From the NCBI GenBank assembly GCA_015067485.1, contig SVMJ01000003.1, positions 62,001 through 126,000 of the forward strand: a stretch of 64,000 nucleotides of DNA, read 5' to 3'. Position 1 is the stretch's first letter, and every line of letters begins with the position of its first letter. Origin of the DNA: Oscillospiraceae bacterium. GTDB taxonomy: Bacteria > Bacillota > Clostridia > Oscillospirales > JAAYXM01. The translations under genes were made by a program, and so were the position numbers. Shown here one piece after another: positions 16,605 through 26,237 of the stretch. The notes beneath the pieces were generated by a model. It was not told the origin of the DNA and ran no database searches. It worked only from the letters and a program-made list of their open reading frames with translations.

Positions 16605-17339
16605 TCAAAGCGCGATTAAAACGGATGTGATGTTGTCAAATCCGCCGCGCGAATTTGCAATCTCGGTCAGCCGTTTACAGCAACTATCAAACTCCCCACC
16701 GTGGACGATCTCGTATAAAATCTCCTGGTCGCTTACCAGATTGCTCAGCCCATCCGAGCAAAGCAACAGATGAGAATCCGGAGTAATGACCAGCTCATAC
16801 AAATCGACCGTAACACTGTCATCCGTACCGATCGCACGGGTAATCAGGTTTTTGTTCGGGTGGTCTTTGGCTTGTTCTTCGGTAAGTTCCCCGAGAAGCA
16901 CCATATCCTCGACCAACGAATGATCACGCGTGATACGGCGAATGCCGTCGTGATCGACAAAGTATGCACGACTGTCGCCGATGTTCCCGATTACTGCGGA
17001 ATCTCCCGATATTAGGATGGCAACCAGTGTCGTGCCCATACCGCGATATTTCACATCTGCAAGTGCCAAAGAATGAACTTGCTCATTCGCATAACGAATG
17101 GCTTCCTTCATGATTTGTTTCAGTTGCTCGACACTTCGTTTCGGACGCATCAGCCCTTGCACACGTCCAACAAATGCTTCGATTGCCACTTTGCTCGCGA
17201 CATTACCTGCCTTTGCGCCACCCATACCGTCACAGACCACACAAAGCGCCTGTGTATGCTCTTTGTTGATGTCAATGAAATATGCGTCTTGATTTTCCGT
17301 GCGTTGCTTCCCTACATCGGTATAGCCCCAAGCATTCAT
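16605..17339 (-). CDS. prpC: PP2C-type protein phosphatase
   Basis: This 244-aa Mn/Mg-dependent phosphatase reverses PrkC phosphorylation. PP2C motifs include DVGKQRTENQDA (about 6-17), VCDGMGG, GDSRAY, SDGLSN and GGFDNITS. It overlaps the rlmN stop by four bases. The order rlmN-prpC-prkC-rsgA is the standard Firmicutes arrangement. Confidence 0.95.
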   Translation of the reverse strand: MNAWGYTDVGKQRTENQDAYFIDINKEHTQALCVVCDGMGGAKAGNVASKVAIEAFVGRVQGLMRPKRSVEQLKQIMKEAIRYANEQVHSLALADVKYRGMGTTLVAILISGDSAVIGNIGDSRAYFVDHDGIRRITRDHSLVEDMVLLGELTEEQAKDHPNKNLITRAIGTDDSVTVDLYELVITPDSHLLLCSDGLSNLVSDQEILYEIVHGGEFDSCCKRLTEIANSRGGFDNITSVLIAL

Positions 17340-18385
17340 GAAATATCACCTCTTTCCGTAAGCGCTTGCTCAGTCTTGCTTTTCAACTGACCGCAAGCGG
17401 CATCAATATCTTCGCCTAAACTTCGTCGAACGGTAACCGTAAGACCGCTTTGTTCCAAAATCTTCATAAAACGTGCAATGTCCTGCGGTGTGCTGGGCTC
17501 CAAATGACGCCCGTCCACACGGTGTAGTGGAATCAGGTTGACATGGCACGGAAATCCCTTGAGCAGACCCGCAAGTTTCTTCGCCGCATCTTGTGTATCG
17601 CTCACACCGCGGATCATCGTATATTCAAACGAAATACGGCGCGATGTTTTCTCATAATATGCTTTACACGTGCGAATCAATTCTTCAACCGGATATTTTT
17701 GATTGACCGGCATCAGTTGATCTCGGGTTTCATTATCCGGTGCGTGAAGCGAGATGGACAATGTAACTTGCAAATTTTCATCTGCCAAACGGCGGATTCC
17801 GTCACACAAACCACAAGTGGAAATCGAAATGTGGCGCATTCCGATCCCCATACCTTTCGGATGGTTTACAAGTTGCAAGAATTTCCGTACATTGTCGTAA
17901 TTGTCAAATGGTTCGCCCGTGCCCATCAAAACAATGTTGGAAACCTTCTTGCCGGTATGGATTTGTGCGCGAAGCACCTGTTCCAACATTTCGCCCGCGG
18001 TCAAATCACGGATTTTGCCGCCAATGGTGGATGCACAAAAGCGGCACCCCATCCGACAACCCACCTGCGTGGAAATACAAACGGTATTCCCGTGCTTATA
18101 TTCCATAAAAACCGATTCGACCGCATTCCCATCGGGAAAACGCCAAAGGAATTTCACGGTACCGTCACGTTTAGACACTTGTTTGCGATAGCACTCGGCA
18201 TATGTAAGAGAAGCGGTTTTTTTCAGTTCTTCCCGGAAACCCTTGGATAGGTTTGACATTTCGTCGAACGAAGTCACACCGCGTTGCATCCAAACAAACA
18301 CTTGTTCTGCTCGGAACTTCGGGTGACCCTGTTGAGTAAAGAAATCTGTCAATTCAGTTAAATCCATAGATTTCAGGTCGATCAT
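17336..18385 (-). CDS. rlmN: Dual-specificity 23S rRNA/tRNA adenine-C2 methyltransferase
   Basis: This 349-aa radical-SAM enzyme methylates A2503 of 23S rRNA and A37 of some tRNAs. The cluster motif is CRMGCRFC, and a conserved C-terminal Cys lies in the SLGEDIDAACGQL segment. The start at 18385 has GGAG six bases upstream and an ATGA overlap with rsmB. Confidence 0.95.
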   Translation of the reverse strand: MIDLKSMDLTELTDFFTQQGHPKFRAEQVFVWMQRGVTSFDEMSNLSKGFREELKKTASLTYAECYRKQVSKRDGTVKFLWRFPDGNAVESVFMEYKHGNTVCISTQVGCRMGCRFCASTIGGKIRDLTAGEMLEQVLRAQIHTGKKVSNIVLMGTGEPFDNYDNVRKFLQLVNHPKGMGIGMRHISISTCGLCDGIRRLADENLQVTLSISLHAPDNETRDQLMPVNQKYPVEELIRTCKAYYEKTSRRISFEYTMIRGVSDTQDAAKKLAGLLKGFPCHVNLIPLHRVDGRHLEPSTPQDIARFMKILEQSGLTVTVRRSLGEDIDAACGQLKSKTEQALTERGDIS

Positions 18386-19677
18386 GCTTTTCTCCTCATT
18401 CGGCAAATAAAAAATCCGTCTGTATCATATTCTTGCGGCAGTAATGTGAGCATCCCGTCGGATGCTTCTATTCCACCCGGGAATTGAAAACGGTCAATCT
18501 CAAACGATGAATTTTCACTTAAGAATGCACTTACCACATCTTGGTTTTCTTCTTTGCGGATGGTGCAAGTGGAATACACCAGCGTTCCACCCGCACGTAC
18601 ATAGCGCGCACTATTGCGCAAGATTTTAAGTTGCAGTCCGGGAAGCACCGCAACATCTTCTTGGTTTTTGTAGCGGATATCCGCCTTTTTGCGAATCACG
18701 CCAAGCCCCGAGCACGGAACGTCCGACAATACCACATCAAAACGATTTTCGTAATCCGCACAAAATTCAGATGCATCCTGCACTTTTGCGGATAAATTTG
18801 TGATTCCAAGCCGTTTTGCGCCCGCTTCCAAAAGCTCGATCTTATGCGGATGGATATCGCAAGAAGTCAAGGACCCTTGATTTTGCATCGTTTGTGCAAG
18901 CAGAAAACTCTTTCCGCCGGGTGCAGCGCAAGTGTCCAAGACGACATCCCCGGGCTTGCACGCGGCAGCAAGCGCCGCAAGTTGACTGGCAGGATCTTGA
19001 ATTTGCCAGTACCCCTCCCGATATCCGGGAAGTTTCTCAATCTCGCCCGGAGCACTCAAAATCACACAATCGGGAAGCCACGGATGCGCTTCCGCTTGCG
19101 GAACAATCTTGAGCACTTCTTCCATGGAAGTCTTCAACGTGTTGACACGCGCAGTGATCTTTGGCGTTTTATTATTCGCCTGCATGATCTCACGTCCAAC
19201 GACTTTCCCATATTGTGCATAGAGCAAATCAACCAACCATTGTGGATGACTGTAGCGAATTGCATCATTCGGCGGTTCAGGCAATGCGTCTCGCGAAGCA
19301 TCAATTTTTCGTAAAACCGCATTGACAAACCCGGCCGCACGAGAATTGCTCCGTCTCGCTGCATGAACAGCGTCATTGACCGCCGCATGCGACGGGATGC
19401 GTTCCAAAAACAAGAGTTGATACACACCCAAACGCAAAATGTCCAGAATACCGGGCGCGATCTTATTCAGTTTCAAACTGGAAAAGGATGCGATATAAAA
19501 ATCGCACAACATACGGTTTTGCAAAACGCCGTATGTCAGTTGTGTCGCAAGCGCCGCATCACGTGCATCCAAATCAGCTTGATGCAACGCGTGTTTCAAG
19601 TAACCATCCGACCATGCACCATCACGACGAAATGCGGTGAGTGTTGCGCGTGCAACATCGCGTGCGGTTTGTTTCAT
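18382..19677 (-). CDS. rsmB: 16S rRNA cytosine-967 C5-methyltransferase
   Basis: This 431-aa protein has an N-terminal NusB-like RNA-binding domain (about 1-140) and a SAM methyltransferase domain with DTCAAPGGKS and the catalytic DVPCSGLGV. It follows the yugP-like gene by three bases. Confidence 0.95.
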   Translation of the reverse strand: MKQTARDVARATLTAFRRDGAWSDGYLKHALHQADLDARDAALATQLTYGVLQNRMLCDFYIASFSSLKLNKIAPGILDILRLGVYQLLFLERIPSHAAVNDAVHAARRSNSRAAGFVNAVLRKIDASRDALPEPPNDAIRYSHPQWLVDLLYAQYGKVVGREIMQANNKTPKITARVNTLKTSMEEVLKIVPQAEAHPWLPDCVILSAPGEIEKLPGYREGYWQIQDPASQLAALAAACKPGDVVLDTCAAPGGKSFLLAQTMQNQGSLTSCDIHPHKIELLEAGAKRLGITNLSAKVQDASEFCADYENRFDVVLSDVPCSGLGVIRKKADIRYKNQEDVAVLPGLQLKILRNSARYVRAGGTLVYSTCTIRKEENQDVVSAFLSENSSFEIDRFQFPGGIEASDGMLTLLPQEYDTDGFFICRMRRKA

Positions 19678-19680
19678 CCG

Positions 19681-20376
19681 TTAATCGCGCCTCCGTCCTC
19701 CAAACAGGATAATCAATCGCAAGAACTGTGCAAGTGATACCGCGAGCGCCGCGACATACGTCATCGCCGCCGCAGAGAGTACCTTTCTTGCACCTCGCAT
19801 TTCCACATCGCTCATTACGCCTGCGGAAACGAGTGTTTCCACCGCGCGACGGGATGCGTTAAACTCAACCGGTAAAGTAATGAGTTGAAACAAAACCGCA
19901 AGTCCGAAAAATAAGATTCCGGCGGTTACCAAGAATTCAAAGTTAAAGATAAATCCCATCAAAATCATTGGGATTGAAAGGCTGGAGCCGAGTTGCGACA
20001 CGGGGATGATTGCATTACGCAAACGGATCGGACCATATCCACAATGATACTGCATTGCATGACCGCATTCATGCGCCGCAACGCCTGCGGCCGCAATCGA
20101 ATTTGAATGATAAACCGACTCGGAAAGGCGGATTACCTTTTCCTTCGGCGAAAAATGGTCGGTCAGTTTTCCCGAAACTTGTTCCACGCGAACATCCGTG
20201 ATTCCGAATACGCGCAACATACATTCTGCCACCTGCGCACCTGTCATCGGTCTCACCAAGGGCTGACGTTGGTATTTCTGAAAAGTTCCCTGCACTTTCC
20301 ACTGTGCAATAAATGAAAACAAAATTGCCGGTAAAACCAAAAGGAAATAGGTGCTATCAAAACCGTAGTAAAACAT
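19681..20376 (-). CDS. Zinc metallopeptidase, YugP family
   Basis: This 231-aa membrane protein has the zinc motif HECGH (AAHECGHAMQ) and three to four hydrophobic segments. The start at 20376 has GGAGG directly upstream and lies one base after the fmt stop. In Bacillus and other Firmicutes, YugP-type genes also sit between fmt and rsmB. The substrate is unknown. Confidence 0.88.
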   Translation of the reverse strand: MFYYGFDSTYFLLVLPAILFSFIAQWKVQGTFQKYQRQPLVRPMTGAQVAECMLRVFGITDVRVEQVSGKLTDHFSPKEKVIRLSESVYHSNSIAAAGVAAHECGHAMQYHCGYGPIRLRNAIIPVSQLGSSLSIPMILMGFIFNFEFLVTAGILFFGLAVLFQLITLPVEFNASRRAVETLVSAGVMSDVEMRGARKVLSAAAMTYVAALAVSLAQFLRLIILFGGRRRD

Positions 20377-20377
20377 A

Positions 20378-21316
20378 TTACCTCCACAAAAAAGTCGTTC
20401 CAACAAGACCCGGATGCCCACAATTATATGCGTCCGGGGTCATTCGTTTTCCTCCAAACATTTGCAGTTCTGTGACCAAAACCGCTTTGCCGTCGCCACA
20501 TGCGACAAGCATTCCGTCTTTTGTAATGTCGAGTACGATCCCGGGCGTACCTTTGCATTCGCCACCCTTGATTGCATGGTAGATTTTCAAAACACTCTCA
20601 CCCGCATAGGTGAACGCGATCGGCCACGAGTTGCTCCCGCGCACAAGATCAATGATCTCATCCGCAGTTTTTCCCCAGTCGATCTGTGCCTCTTCCTTGC
20701 GGATCATTGCGGCATAGGTGCTCTCATCATGATTTTGCGGGATTCTCGGCGCGGTTCCGTCTTCAATCATACGAAGTGTCTTGACAAGCAGTTCCCCGCC
20801 CATGTTCGCAAGACGATCAAAGAGTTCCGCCGAGGTCTCATATTCGCCGATGGGTGTTTTTTCACAAAGGATCACATCGCCCGTGTCCAACCCCTCGTCC
20901 ATAAACATCGTGCAAACCCCGCTCTCCTTTTCCCCGTTCAAGACCGCACGCTGAATGGGTGCCGCGCCGCGATATTTGGGAAGCAACGATCCGTGCACGT
21001 TGATACAACCGTATTTCGGAAACTCCAGCACTTCTTTCGGAAGGATTTTCCCGTATGCGACGACTACGATGACATCGGGTTTGTACTCTTTCAGCACGGG
21101 AAGCAACTCCCCGTTTTTGAGCCGTTCCGGCTGATAGACTGGGAGATCATAGCGTTCCGCGCATTCTTTCACTTCGGTTTTACGAAGTTTCATTCCGCGG
21201 CCGCGCATTTGATCAGGCGCGGAGACTACCGCACACACATCAAACCCGTTTTGCATCAACGCTTCCAAAGATGCGACTGCAAAATCGGGAGTGCCCATAA
21301 ACAAAATTTTCATCAT
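20378..21316 (-). CDS. fmt: Methionyl-tRNA formyltransferase
   Basis: This 312-aa protein has the N-terminal formyltransferase motif GTPDFAV, the catalytic NVHGSLLPKYRGAAPIQ segment, and a C-terminal tRNA-binding domain. It formylates initiator Met-tRNA. It overlaps def by four bases. Confidence 0.96.
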   Translation of the reverse strand: MMKILFMGTPDFAVASLEALMQNGFDVCAVVSAPDQMRGRGMKLRKTEVKECAERYDLPVYQPERLKNGELLPVLKEYKPDVIVVVAYGKILPKEVLEFPKYGCINVHGSLLPKYRGAAPIQRAVLNGEKESGVCTMFMDEGLDTGDVILCEKTPIGEYETSAELFDRLANMGGELLVKTLRMIEDGTAPRIPQNHDESTYAAMIRKEEAQIDWGKTADEIIDLVRGSNSWPIAFTYAGESVLKIYHAIKGGECKGTPGIVLDITKDGMLVACGDGKAVLVTELQMFGGKRMTPDAYNCGHPGLVGTTFLWR

Positions 21317-21762
21317 TCCAAATACTCCAAAACTTTATCGGTGAAGAGTCCACCATCCAAATGATCCAGTTCGTGGCAGAAAGCGCGCGCACGGAGTCCA
21401 TGTCCCGTGATGGTAAATTCTTTGCCAAAACGGTCCTGTGCACGAACGGTTACCGTATAGGGACGGCTGACCGTTCCGTATACTTCCGGGACACTCAGAC
21501 ATCCTTCCGGATCGATCTGTTCCCCATCGGTTTCCACAATGACAGGATTGATGAGTTCGATCATTTCATCGTCGGTATACACCAAAACCGCACGCCGCAA
21601 CACGCCCACCTGAACCGCCGCAAGACCTGCGCCATCCACATCCAAAAGGGTTTCACGCATATCATCAAGCAGTTCGTGCAAACGAGAATCAAACACCGTA
21701 ACGGGTCTGGATTTCTTACGCAACACAGGATCGCCGTTTTTTACAATATTTCGAATCGCCAT
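21313..21762 (-). CDS. def: Peptide deformylase
   Basis: This 149-aa metalloenzyme removes the N-formyl group from new proteins. Metal and active-site motifs are EGCLSVP and HELDHLDG. The G-GLAAVQVG motif has Ala in place of the usual Pro/Ala (GxGLAAxQ), which is normal. It lies 16 bases after priA. Confidence 0.95.
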   Translation of the reverse strand: MAIRNIVKNGDPVLRKKSRPVTVFDSRLHELLDDMRETLLDVDGAGLAAVQVGVLRRAVLVYTDDEMIELINPVIVETDGEQIDPEGCLSVPEVYGTVSRPYTVTVRAQDRFGKEFTITGHGLRARAFCHELDHLDGGLFTDKVLEYLE

Positions 21763-21778
21763 ATTCTCTCATCCATTC

Positions 21779-24253
21779 TTAAAAATCATTTCCGTTGATG
21801 TCAGCAACAACGGTGCATCCGCGATTCATTCTCTCACGTCCAAACTCCTGCAGAACACCTGCGATCATTTCACGCAAACGTTTGCAGTTTTGACCGCAAA
21901 GACTGAATTGATAGCGGTACTTTTCATTGATCCGTGCGATCATTGCAGGTGCGGGACCAAATGCCGCGAGATCAAGATCGGGATAATAAACACGGTTTTG
22001 CTGCTCAAGTTGAGAGAGAAGCCGTGTGCAGGTTTTGATGACATCTTTCTCCGAAAGACCGGACACCATCACATTTATTATATCACAAAATGGCGGAAGT
22101 CCTCGGTTTTTCCGTAAAAGAATTTCGCTCTTGTAGAAGTTGACATAGTCTTGATTTGCCGCAAACTGAATCACCGGCTGATTCGGCGCATATGTCTGAA
22201 TCACCGCACGACCTTCGCTATCACCGCGTCCCGCTCTTCCAACCACTTGCGTGATCAGCGAAAACGCATTTTCCGCCGCTCGGAAATGGTCCATATTGAT
22301 CGCCTGATCCGCATCTAAAACGCCCACCAAAGTTACATTTTCGAAATCAAGCCCTTTTGTGATCATTTGTGTTCCGATCAAGATCGGAACTTTTTCTTCG
22401 CGGAATCGATTCAAGATTCGTTCATGCGCATCTTTCGTGGTGGTCGTATCGGTATCCATGCGCAAGATCCCGACATTTGGAAACAGCGCGCGCAGTTCTT
22501 CTTCCGCTTTCTGTGTACCACAACCGACAAACCGCATTTTCTCACCGCAGTATGCGCAAGTGTGCTCCACTTTGCGGGAATATCCGCAATGATGGCACAT
22601 CAAACGTCCATTTGCCGAATGATATGTGAGCGGCGCGCTACAATGCACGCATTCAGGAACACAACCGCAGGTTTCACACACCACATAGCGGCTTGCCCCG
22701 CGGCGGTTCAAAAAGAGAATGCTCTGTTTGCCATGCTGTAAATTATATGCAAGCTCTTCTCGCAAAACATCTCCGATGATGCTTGCATTGCCTTCGCGCA
22801 AATCTTTTCTGCGATCGCAAATGTAAACTTTCGGAAGCGGTTTTTGATTATATCGGTTTTCCAGCACGTGCAGGCTATACTTACCAATTTGTGCTTGATA
22901 CATACTCTCGATAGACGGAGTTGCGGAACCAAGAAGCAGAAGTGCTTTGTTTTGGATGCAACGGAATTTCGCCACATCACGTGCGTGATATCGCGGGTTG
23001 CTCCCCGATTTATAAGTATGTTCCTGTTCTTCGTCCAAAATCACAATCCCAAGATTTTCTAATGGTGCAAATACCGCGGAACGCGTTCCGACGACCACGT
23101 CCACTTTCCCTGCCCTGATGCGTTTCCATTCATCCAAACGCTCGCCGGCTGACAGCGCACTATGCAAAATCGCGATTCGATCACCGAAATAGCGATAAAA
23201 GCGTTCCACCACTTGTGGTGTCAACGCGATTTCCGGAACCAACATCAGCGCGGTTTTCCCCTGATCGATACAATGCTCGATCAATTTCATATACACAAGC
23301 GTCTTGCCGCTCCCGGTAACCCCGAAGAGTAGCGAACACGCTGCTTCTTTTTTCTCAAATTCAGAAATCAGTTCACGATAAACGGATTCTTGCTCTTCGT
23401 TGAAACAGATTTCTTCACGTTCGCCGCTTGATTGCAAATTCGGGCGACGGTACACTTCACGCTCGGTGATTTCGATGATTCCGTTCTTACGCAAAGTGTT
23501 GATAGAACTGAGCGATGCGCCTGTAAAATAACGGAGTTCCGCAACCGGAGCCGCTCCGATATCAAGCAGCATCCGCACCACTTCACATTGTGCAAACGAG
23601 CGTTTTTTTCGCCTTTCCATGTATTCTTCCGCTTCTTCGGGAGACACACAAAGGCGTGCAATTTGTTGCATTTTGTCGGACAAATTGCGTTCTGCCTGCT
23701 GAATGGACAAAAGACCATGTTCACACAAACACTCAAATACCTGATTGATTTTGGAGAGTGGGTGTTTGTCGCGGAACATGGATGCAGTAAGTTTTTCGTT
23801 TCGCTTTTCGAAGATTTGTTCACACAGCCCTGTGCCTCCATCGATTTCCGCGCAGGCTTGTACCATTGCGGAAAGCTCTGCCTCCGGCATCAAAAGGAAA
23901 CTGCGGATCATTTTGAATTTCAGCCCTGCCGGGAGCATCGCGTTCAACACTTGATACAATAGGCAGAAGCATTGGTTGTGTACCCAAAGCGCGAGTCGGA
24001 TCATCTCCTGCGACAAAATGGGCTCAACATCCAAAACATCTTCGATTTCTTTCAAATTCGGATATGAGGAACTCTCACTCAGACTCAGCACGAATCCTTC
24101 CGTGATTCGACCGCCGGGGCCGAACGGGACCAAAACACGCATGCCAACGTCTACTTTGCCGCAAAGTGCGCTCGGAATCTTATAGTCATACGGTTTATCG
24201 ATTGCATATGTTGCCGTACTGACAGCAATGCGCGCAACAGTAGCCTGCTCCAT
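21779..24253 (-). CDS. priA: Primosomal helicase PriA
   Basis: This 824-aa replication-restart helicase has an N-terminal DNA-binding domain, Walker A GVTGSGKT, the DEEQEH box, and a zinc-binding region with paired CxxC motifs (CETCGCVPECVHC, CHHCG, CAYCG). The C-terminal domain is complete. Confidence 0.95.
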   Translation of the reverse strand: MEQATVARIAVSTATYAIDKPYDYKIPSALCGKVDVGMRVLVPFGPGGRITEGFVLSLSESSSYPNLKEIEDVLDVEPILSQEMIRLALWVHNQCFCLLYQVLNAMLPAGLKFKMIRSFLLMPEAELSAMVQACAEIDGGTGLCEQIFEKRNEKLTASMFRDKHPLSKINQVFECLCEHGLLSIQQAERNLSDKMQQIARLCVSPEEAEEYMERRKKRSFAQCEVVRMLLDIGAAPVAELRYFTGASLSSINTLRKNGIIEITEREVYRRPNLQSSGEREEICFNEEQESVYRELISEFEKKEAACSLLFGVTGSGKTLVYMKLIEHCIDQGKTALMLVPEIALTPQVVERFYRYFGDRIAILHSALSAGERLDEWKRIRAGKVDVVVGTRSAVFAPLENLGIVILDEEQEHTYKSGSNPRYHARDVAKFRCIQNKALLLLGSATPSIESMYQAQIGKYSLHVLENRYNQKPLPKVYICDRRKDLREGNASIIGDVLREELAYNLQHGKQSILFLNRRGASRYVVCETCGCVPECVHCSAPLTYHSANGRLMCHHCGYSRKVEHTCAYCGEKMRFVGCGTQKAEEELRALFPNVGILRMDTDTTTTKDAHERILNRFREEKVPILIGTQMITKGLDFENVTLVGVLDADQAINMDHFRAAENAFSLITQVVGRAGRGDSEGRAVIQTYAPNQPVIQFAANQDYVNFYKSEILLRKNRGLPPFCDIINVMVSGLSEKDVIKTCTRLLSQLEQQNRVYYPDLDLAAFGPAPAMIARINEKYRYQFSLCGQNCKRLREMIAGVLQEFGRERMNRGCTVVADINGNDF

Positions 24254-24286
24254 CCCTTTCCCCTCCGAATTCTTTGTATCAAAACT

Positions 24287-24312
24287 GCCCTAACATACAT
24301 TAGGGCAGTAAA
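24287..24312 (-). terminator. Weak terminator/attenuator between rpoZ and priA
   Basis: A CTGCCCTAA/TTAGGGCAG hairpin is followed by only four T residues on the minus strand. It may reduce rather than stop transcription into priA. Confidence 0.5.
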
Positions 24313-24317
24313 AGTCC

Positions 24318-24527
24318 TTATTCTGCCGAGAAATCGATTCGGCTGGATGCATTGACGATTCCGCTTGCAATTTCATCGATTGCACTGCGGACAGGTTTTA
24401 CATCCGAGCGAATTTCATTCGTTTCATTGTAATCCGAGATCGCACGTGCCCGACGCGCGGTCAGGTTCACCAGAAGATAACGGTTGTCGACTTTCTGCAA
24501 TAAATCACTCATAGACGGGTATAACAT
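24318..24527 (-). CDS. rpoZ: RNA polymerase omega subunit
   Basis: This 69-aa protein has the omega pattern: PSMSDLL, RYLLVNLTARRARAI, then a variable acidic tail. It follows remA by 11 bases and has AAGGAGG upstream. The usual neighbours gmk and coaBC are not present here. Confidence 0.9.
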   Translation of the reverse strand: MLYPSMSDLLQKVDNRYLLVNLTARRARAISDYNETNEIRSDVKPVRSAIDEIASGIVNASSRIDFSAE

Positions 24528-24538
24528 TTTGTTCCTCC

Positions 24539-24820
24539 TTAATCTTCGTCCGAAGCATCATACGCTTCGAAAGGTTCCGTAATCTCTTCTTTCAGCACGC
24601 GGTTCGCAACGGTCTCCGGCTGGATCGCGGAAAGGACCACATGATCGCTGTCCATAATCAAAACCGCGCGGGTCCGCCTGCCGTAAGTCGCATCAATCAG
24701 CATTCCGCGGTCTCTTGCTTCCTGCACGATACGCTTGATCGGCGCGGATTCCGGACTCACGATGGAAACCAAACGCTCTGCCGAAATAATATTGCCAAAT
24801 CCGATATTGATCAGTTGCAT
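24539..24820 (-). CDS. remA: RemA-family DNA-binding regulator (DUF370)
   Basis: This 93-aa protein begins [18 protein letters not shown] and continues with [20 protein letters not shown], which matches RemA, a biofilm matrix and osmolyte regulator in Bacillus. It sits between yicC and rpoZ as in most Firmicutes. The C-terminal 15 residues are acidic. Confidence 0.92.
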   Translation of the reverse strand: MQLINIGFGNIISAERLVSIVSPESAPIKRIVQEARDRGMLIDATYGRRTRAVLIMDSDHVVLSAIQPETVANRVLKEEITEPFEAYDASDED

Positions 24821-24830
24821 ATTTTACACC

Positions 24831-25712
24831 TCATTCAATATTCTGAATTTGTTCACGAATCTTTTCGATCTCTGCTTTGAGATCCACCACCAACTGCGCA
24901 ATCTCCAAATCATTCCCCTTGGAGCCGATGGTGTTCGCTTCGCGGTTAAATTCCTGCACCAAGAAATCAACCTTACGACCGATTGCACCGCCGCCAGAAA
25001 GCATGGTGCTGAGTTGGTTTAAATGACTGCGCAAACGGACGATTTCTTCGGTGACTGCGGTTTTGTCCGCAAAGATCGCCGCTTCTGTCAGAATGCGTTG
25101 CGGATCGATCATGGTGTTCGCCAAGACTTCCTGCATGCGCACTTCCAACTTTGCACGATATTCTTCCACACACTTAGGAGAGCGTTCTTCGATTTTGTCC
25201 ACCAGAGAACGGATCAAGTCGATACGGTATGTAATGTCATCCACCAAGCGCTTTCCTTCGCGCTGACACATTGCCATATATTCATCGAGCGCAAGATCAA
25301 GCACTTCAAGAATATCTTTTTTGAGTTCCTCCTCGTCTTCTTCCGCCTTTTGCACATCCAAAACATCTGAGAACGACATTGCGCGGGAAACGAGAATATC
25401 ATTCTGCAGTCCGAAACGGTCCGAAATCTGCTTTGCGGCATCCAAGTACGATGCCAAAACTGCTTCATTCACCGTGACTGAGACAGGTGTTTTTTCTTTG
25501 GATGTATCGACCGAAATGTAGATCTCGATCTTTCCGCGAGAAACACGCTCCTGAACGCGCGTTTTGATAAATTCTTCCAAGAACGAGTAAATTCTCGGCA
25601 GACGAACCGAGCAATCGAAATAACGATGATTGACGGATTTGATTTCAACCGTAATATCGCGCCCGTTGGTTGAACTTTGGCTTCGTCCAAAGCCCGTCAT
25701 GCTTCTGACCAT
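24831..25712 (-). CDS. yicC: YicC/YloC-family endoribonuclease
   Basis: This 293-aa protein starts at the canonical MVRSMTGFGR (25712). The open frame to 25784 adds an atypical extension. Family features are EIKSVNHRYFD, and the C-terminal GxKVDFLVQEFNREANTIGSKGND segment. YicC proteins are stress-related ribonucleases. It heads the yicC-remA-rpoZ run. Confidence 0.92.
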   Translation of the reverse strand: MVRSMTGFGRSQSSTNGRDITVEIKSVNHRYFDCSVRLPRIYSFLEEFIKTRVQERVSRGKIEIYISVDTSKEKTPVSVTVNEAVLASYLDAAKQISDRFGLQNDILVSRAMSFSDVLDVQKAEEDEEELKKDILEVLDLALDEYMAMCQREGKRLVDDITYRIDLIRSLVDKIEERSPKCVEEYRAKLEVRMQEVLANTMIDPQRILTEAAIFADKTAVTEEIVRLRSHLNQLSTMLSGGGAIGRKVDFLVQEFNREANTIGSKGNDLEIAQLVVDLKAEIEKIREQIQNIE

Positions 25713-25802
25713 ATGAGACACTTCCTTTATTTTCGGCAGAAAATCTACCGTGATATTATACTTGTTTCGCCGTTCTTCTGTCAAACTGAGTGCAAGCGAA
25801 AA

Positions 25803-26216
25803 TCAGCACTCGCTTTGCTCGACGATCCCAACAATCGTGGTGTCGATCTGCCCTTTTCGGTTTCCGAAAACCGCACCGAACAGTCCGCATCCAAATCCCA
25901 AAATTGCACCGATAGCGCTCGCAGATTCTGAAACACCAAGCGCACGCAAAACAAAAAACAAAACAAAAAACAAAACGACAGGCAAAAGATAAGTCAAACT
26001 CGCAAGGCGCAAGACCTCTTTGGAACTGGATTCCACTAACACGGTATCCCCTACTTTTGCCCCGACCGGGTTATTGGCGACCGCTTCGATCGATGCCGAC
26101 TGCAGACCGCAACCTTCGCACGTACTGCAGTCGTGCCCGCAAGCACTCATGCGCTCCACACGAACCTTTGCTCTGTTTTCATCGATCAGCGCAATCACCT
26201 GCGCACTTTGTGTCAT
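25803..26216 (-). CDS. rseC: SoxR-reducing-system RseC-like protein
   Basis: This 137-aa protein has an N-terminal four-cysteine motif (CGHDCSTCEGCG, about 26-37) and two adjacent membrane helices (about 70-91 and 97-117). This matches the RseC/MucC family, which is often tied to electron-transport complexes. No rnf genes are in this window. GGAAGGGAA precedes the start. Confidence 0.85.
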   Translation of the reverse strand: MTQSAQVIALIDENRAKVRVERMSACGHDCSTCEGCGLQSASIEAVANNPVGAKVGDTVLVESSSKEVLRLASLTYLLPVVLFFVLFFVLRALGVSESASAIGAILGFGCGLFGAVFGNRKGQIDTTIVGIVEQSEC

Positions 26217-26237
26217 AGAAAGTTCCCTTCCGACTTT

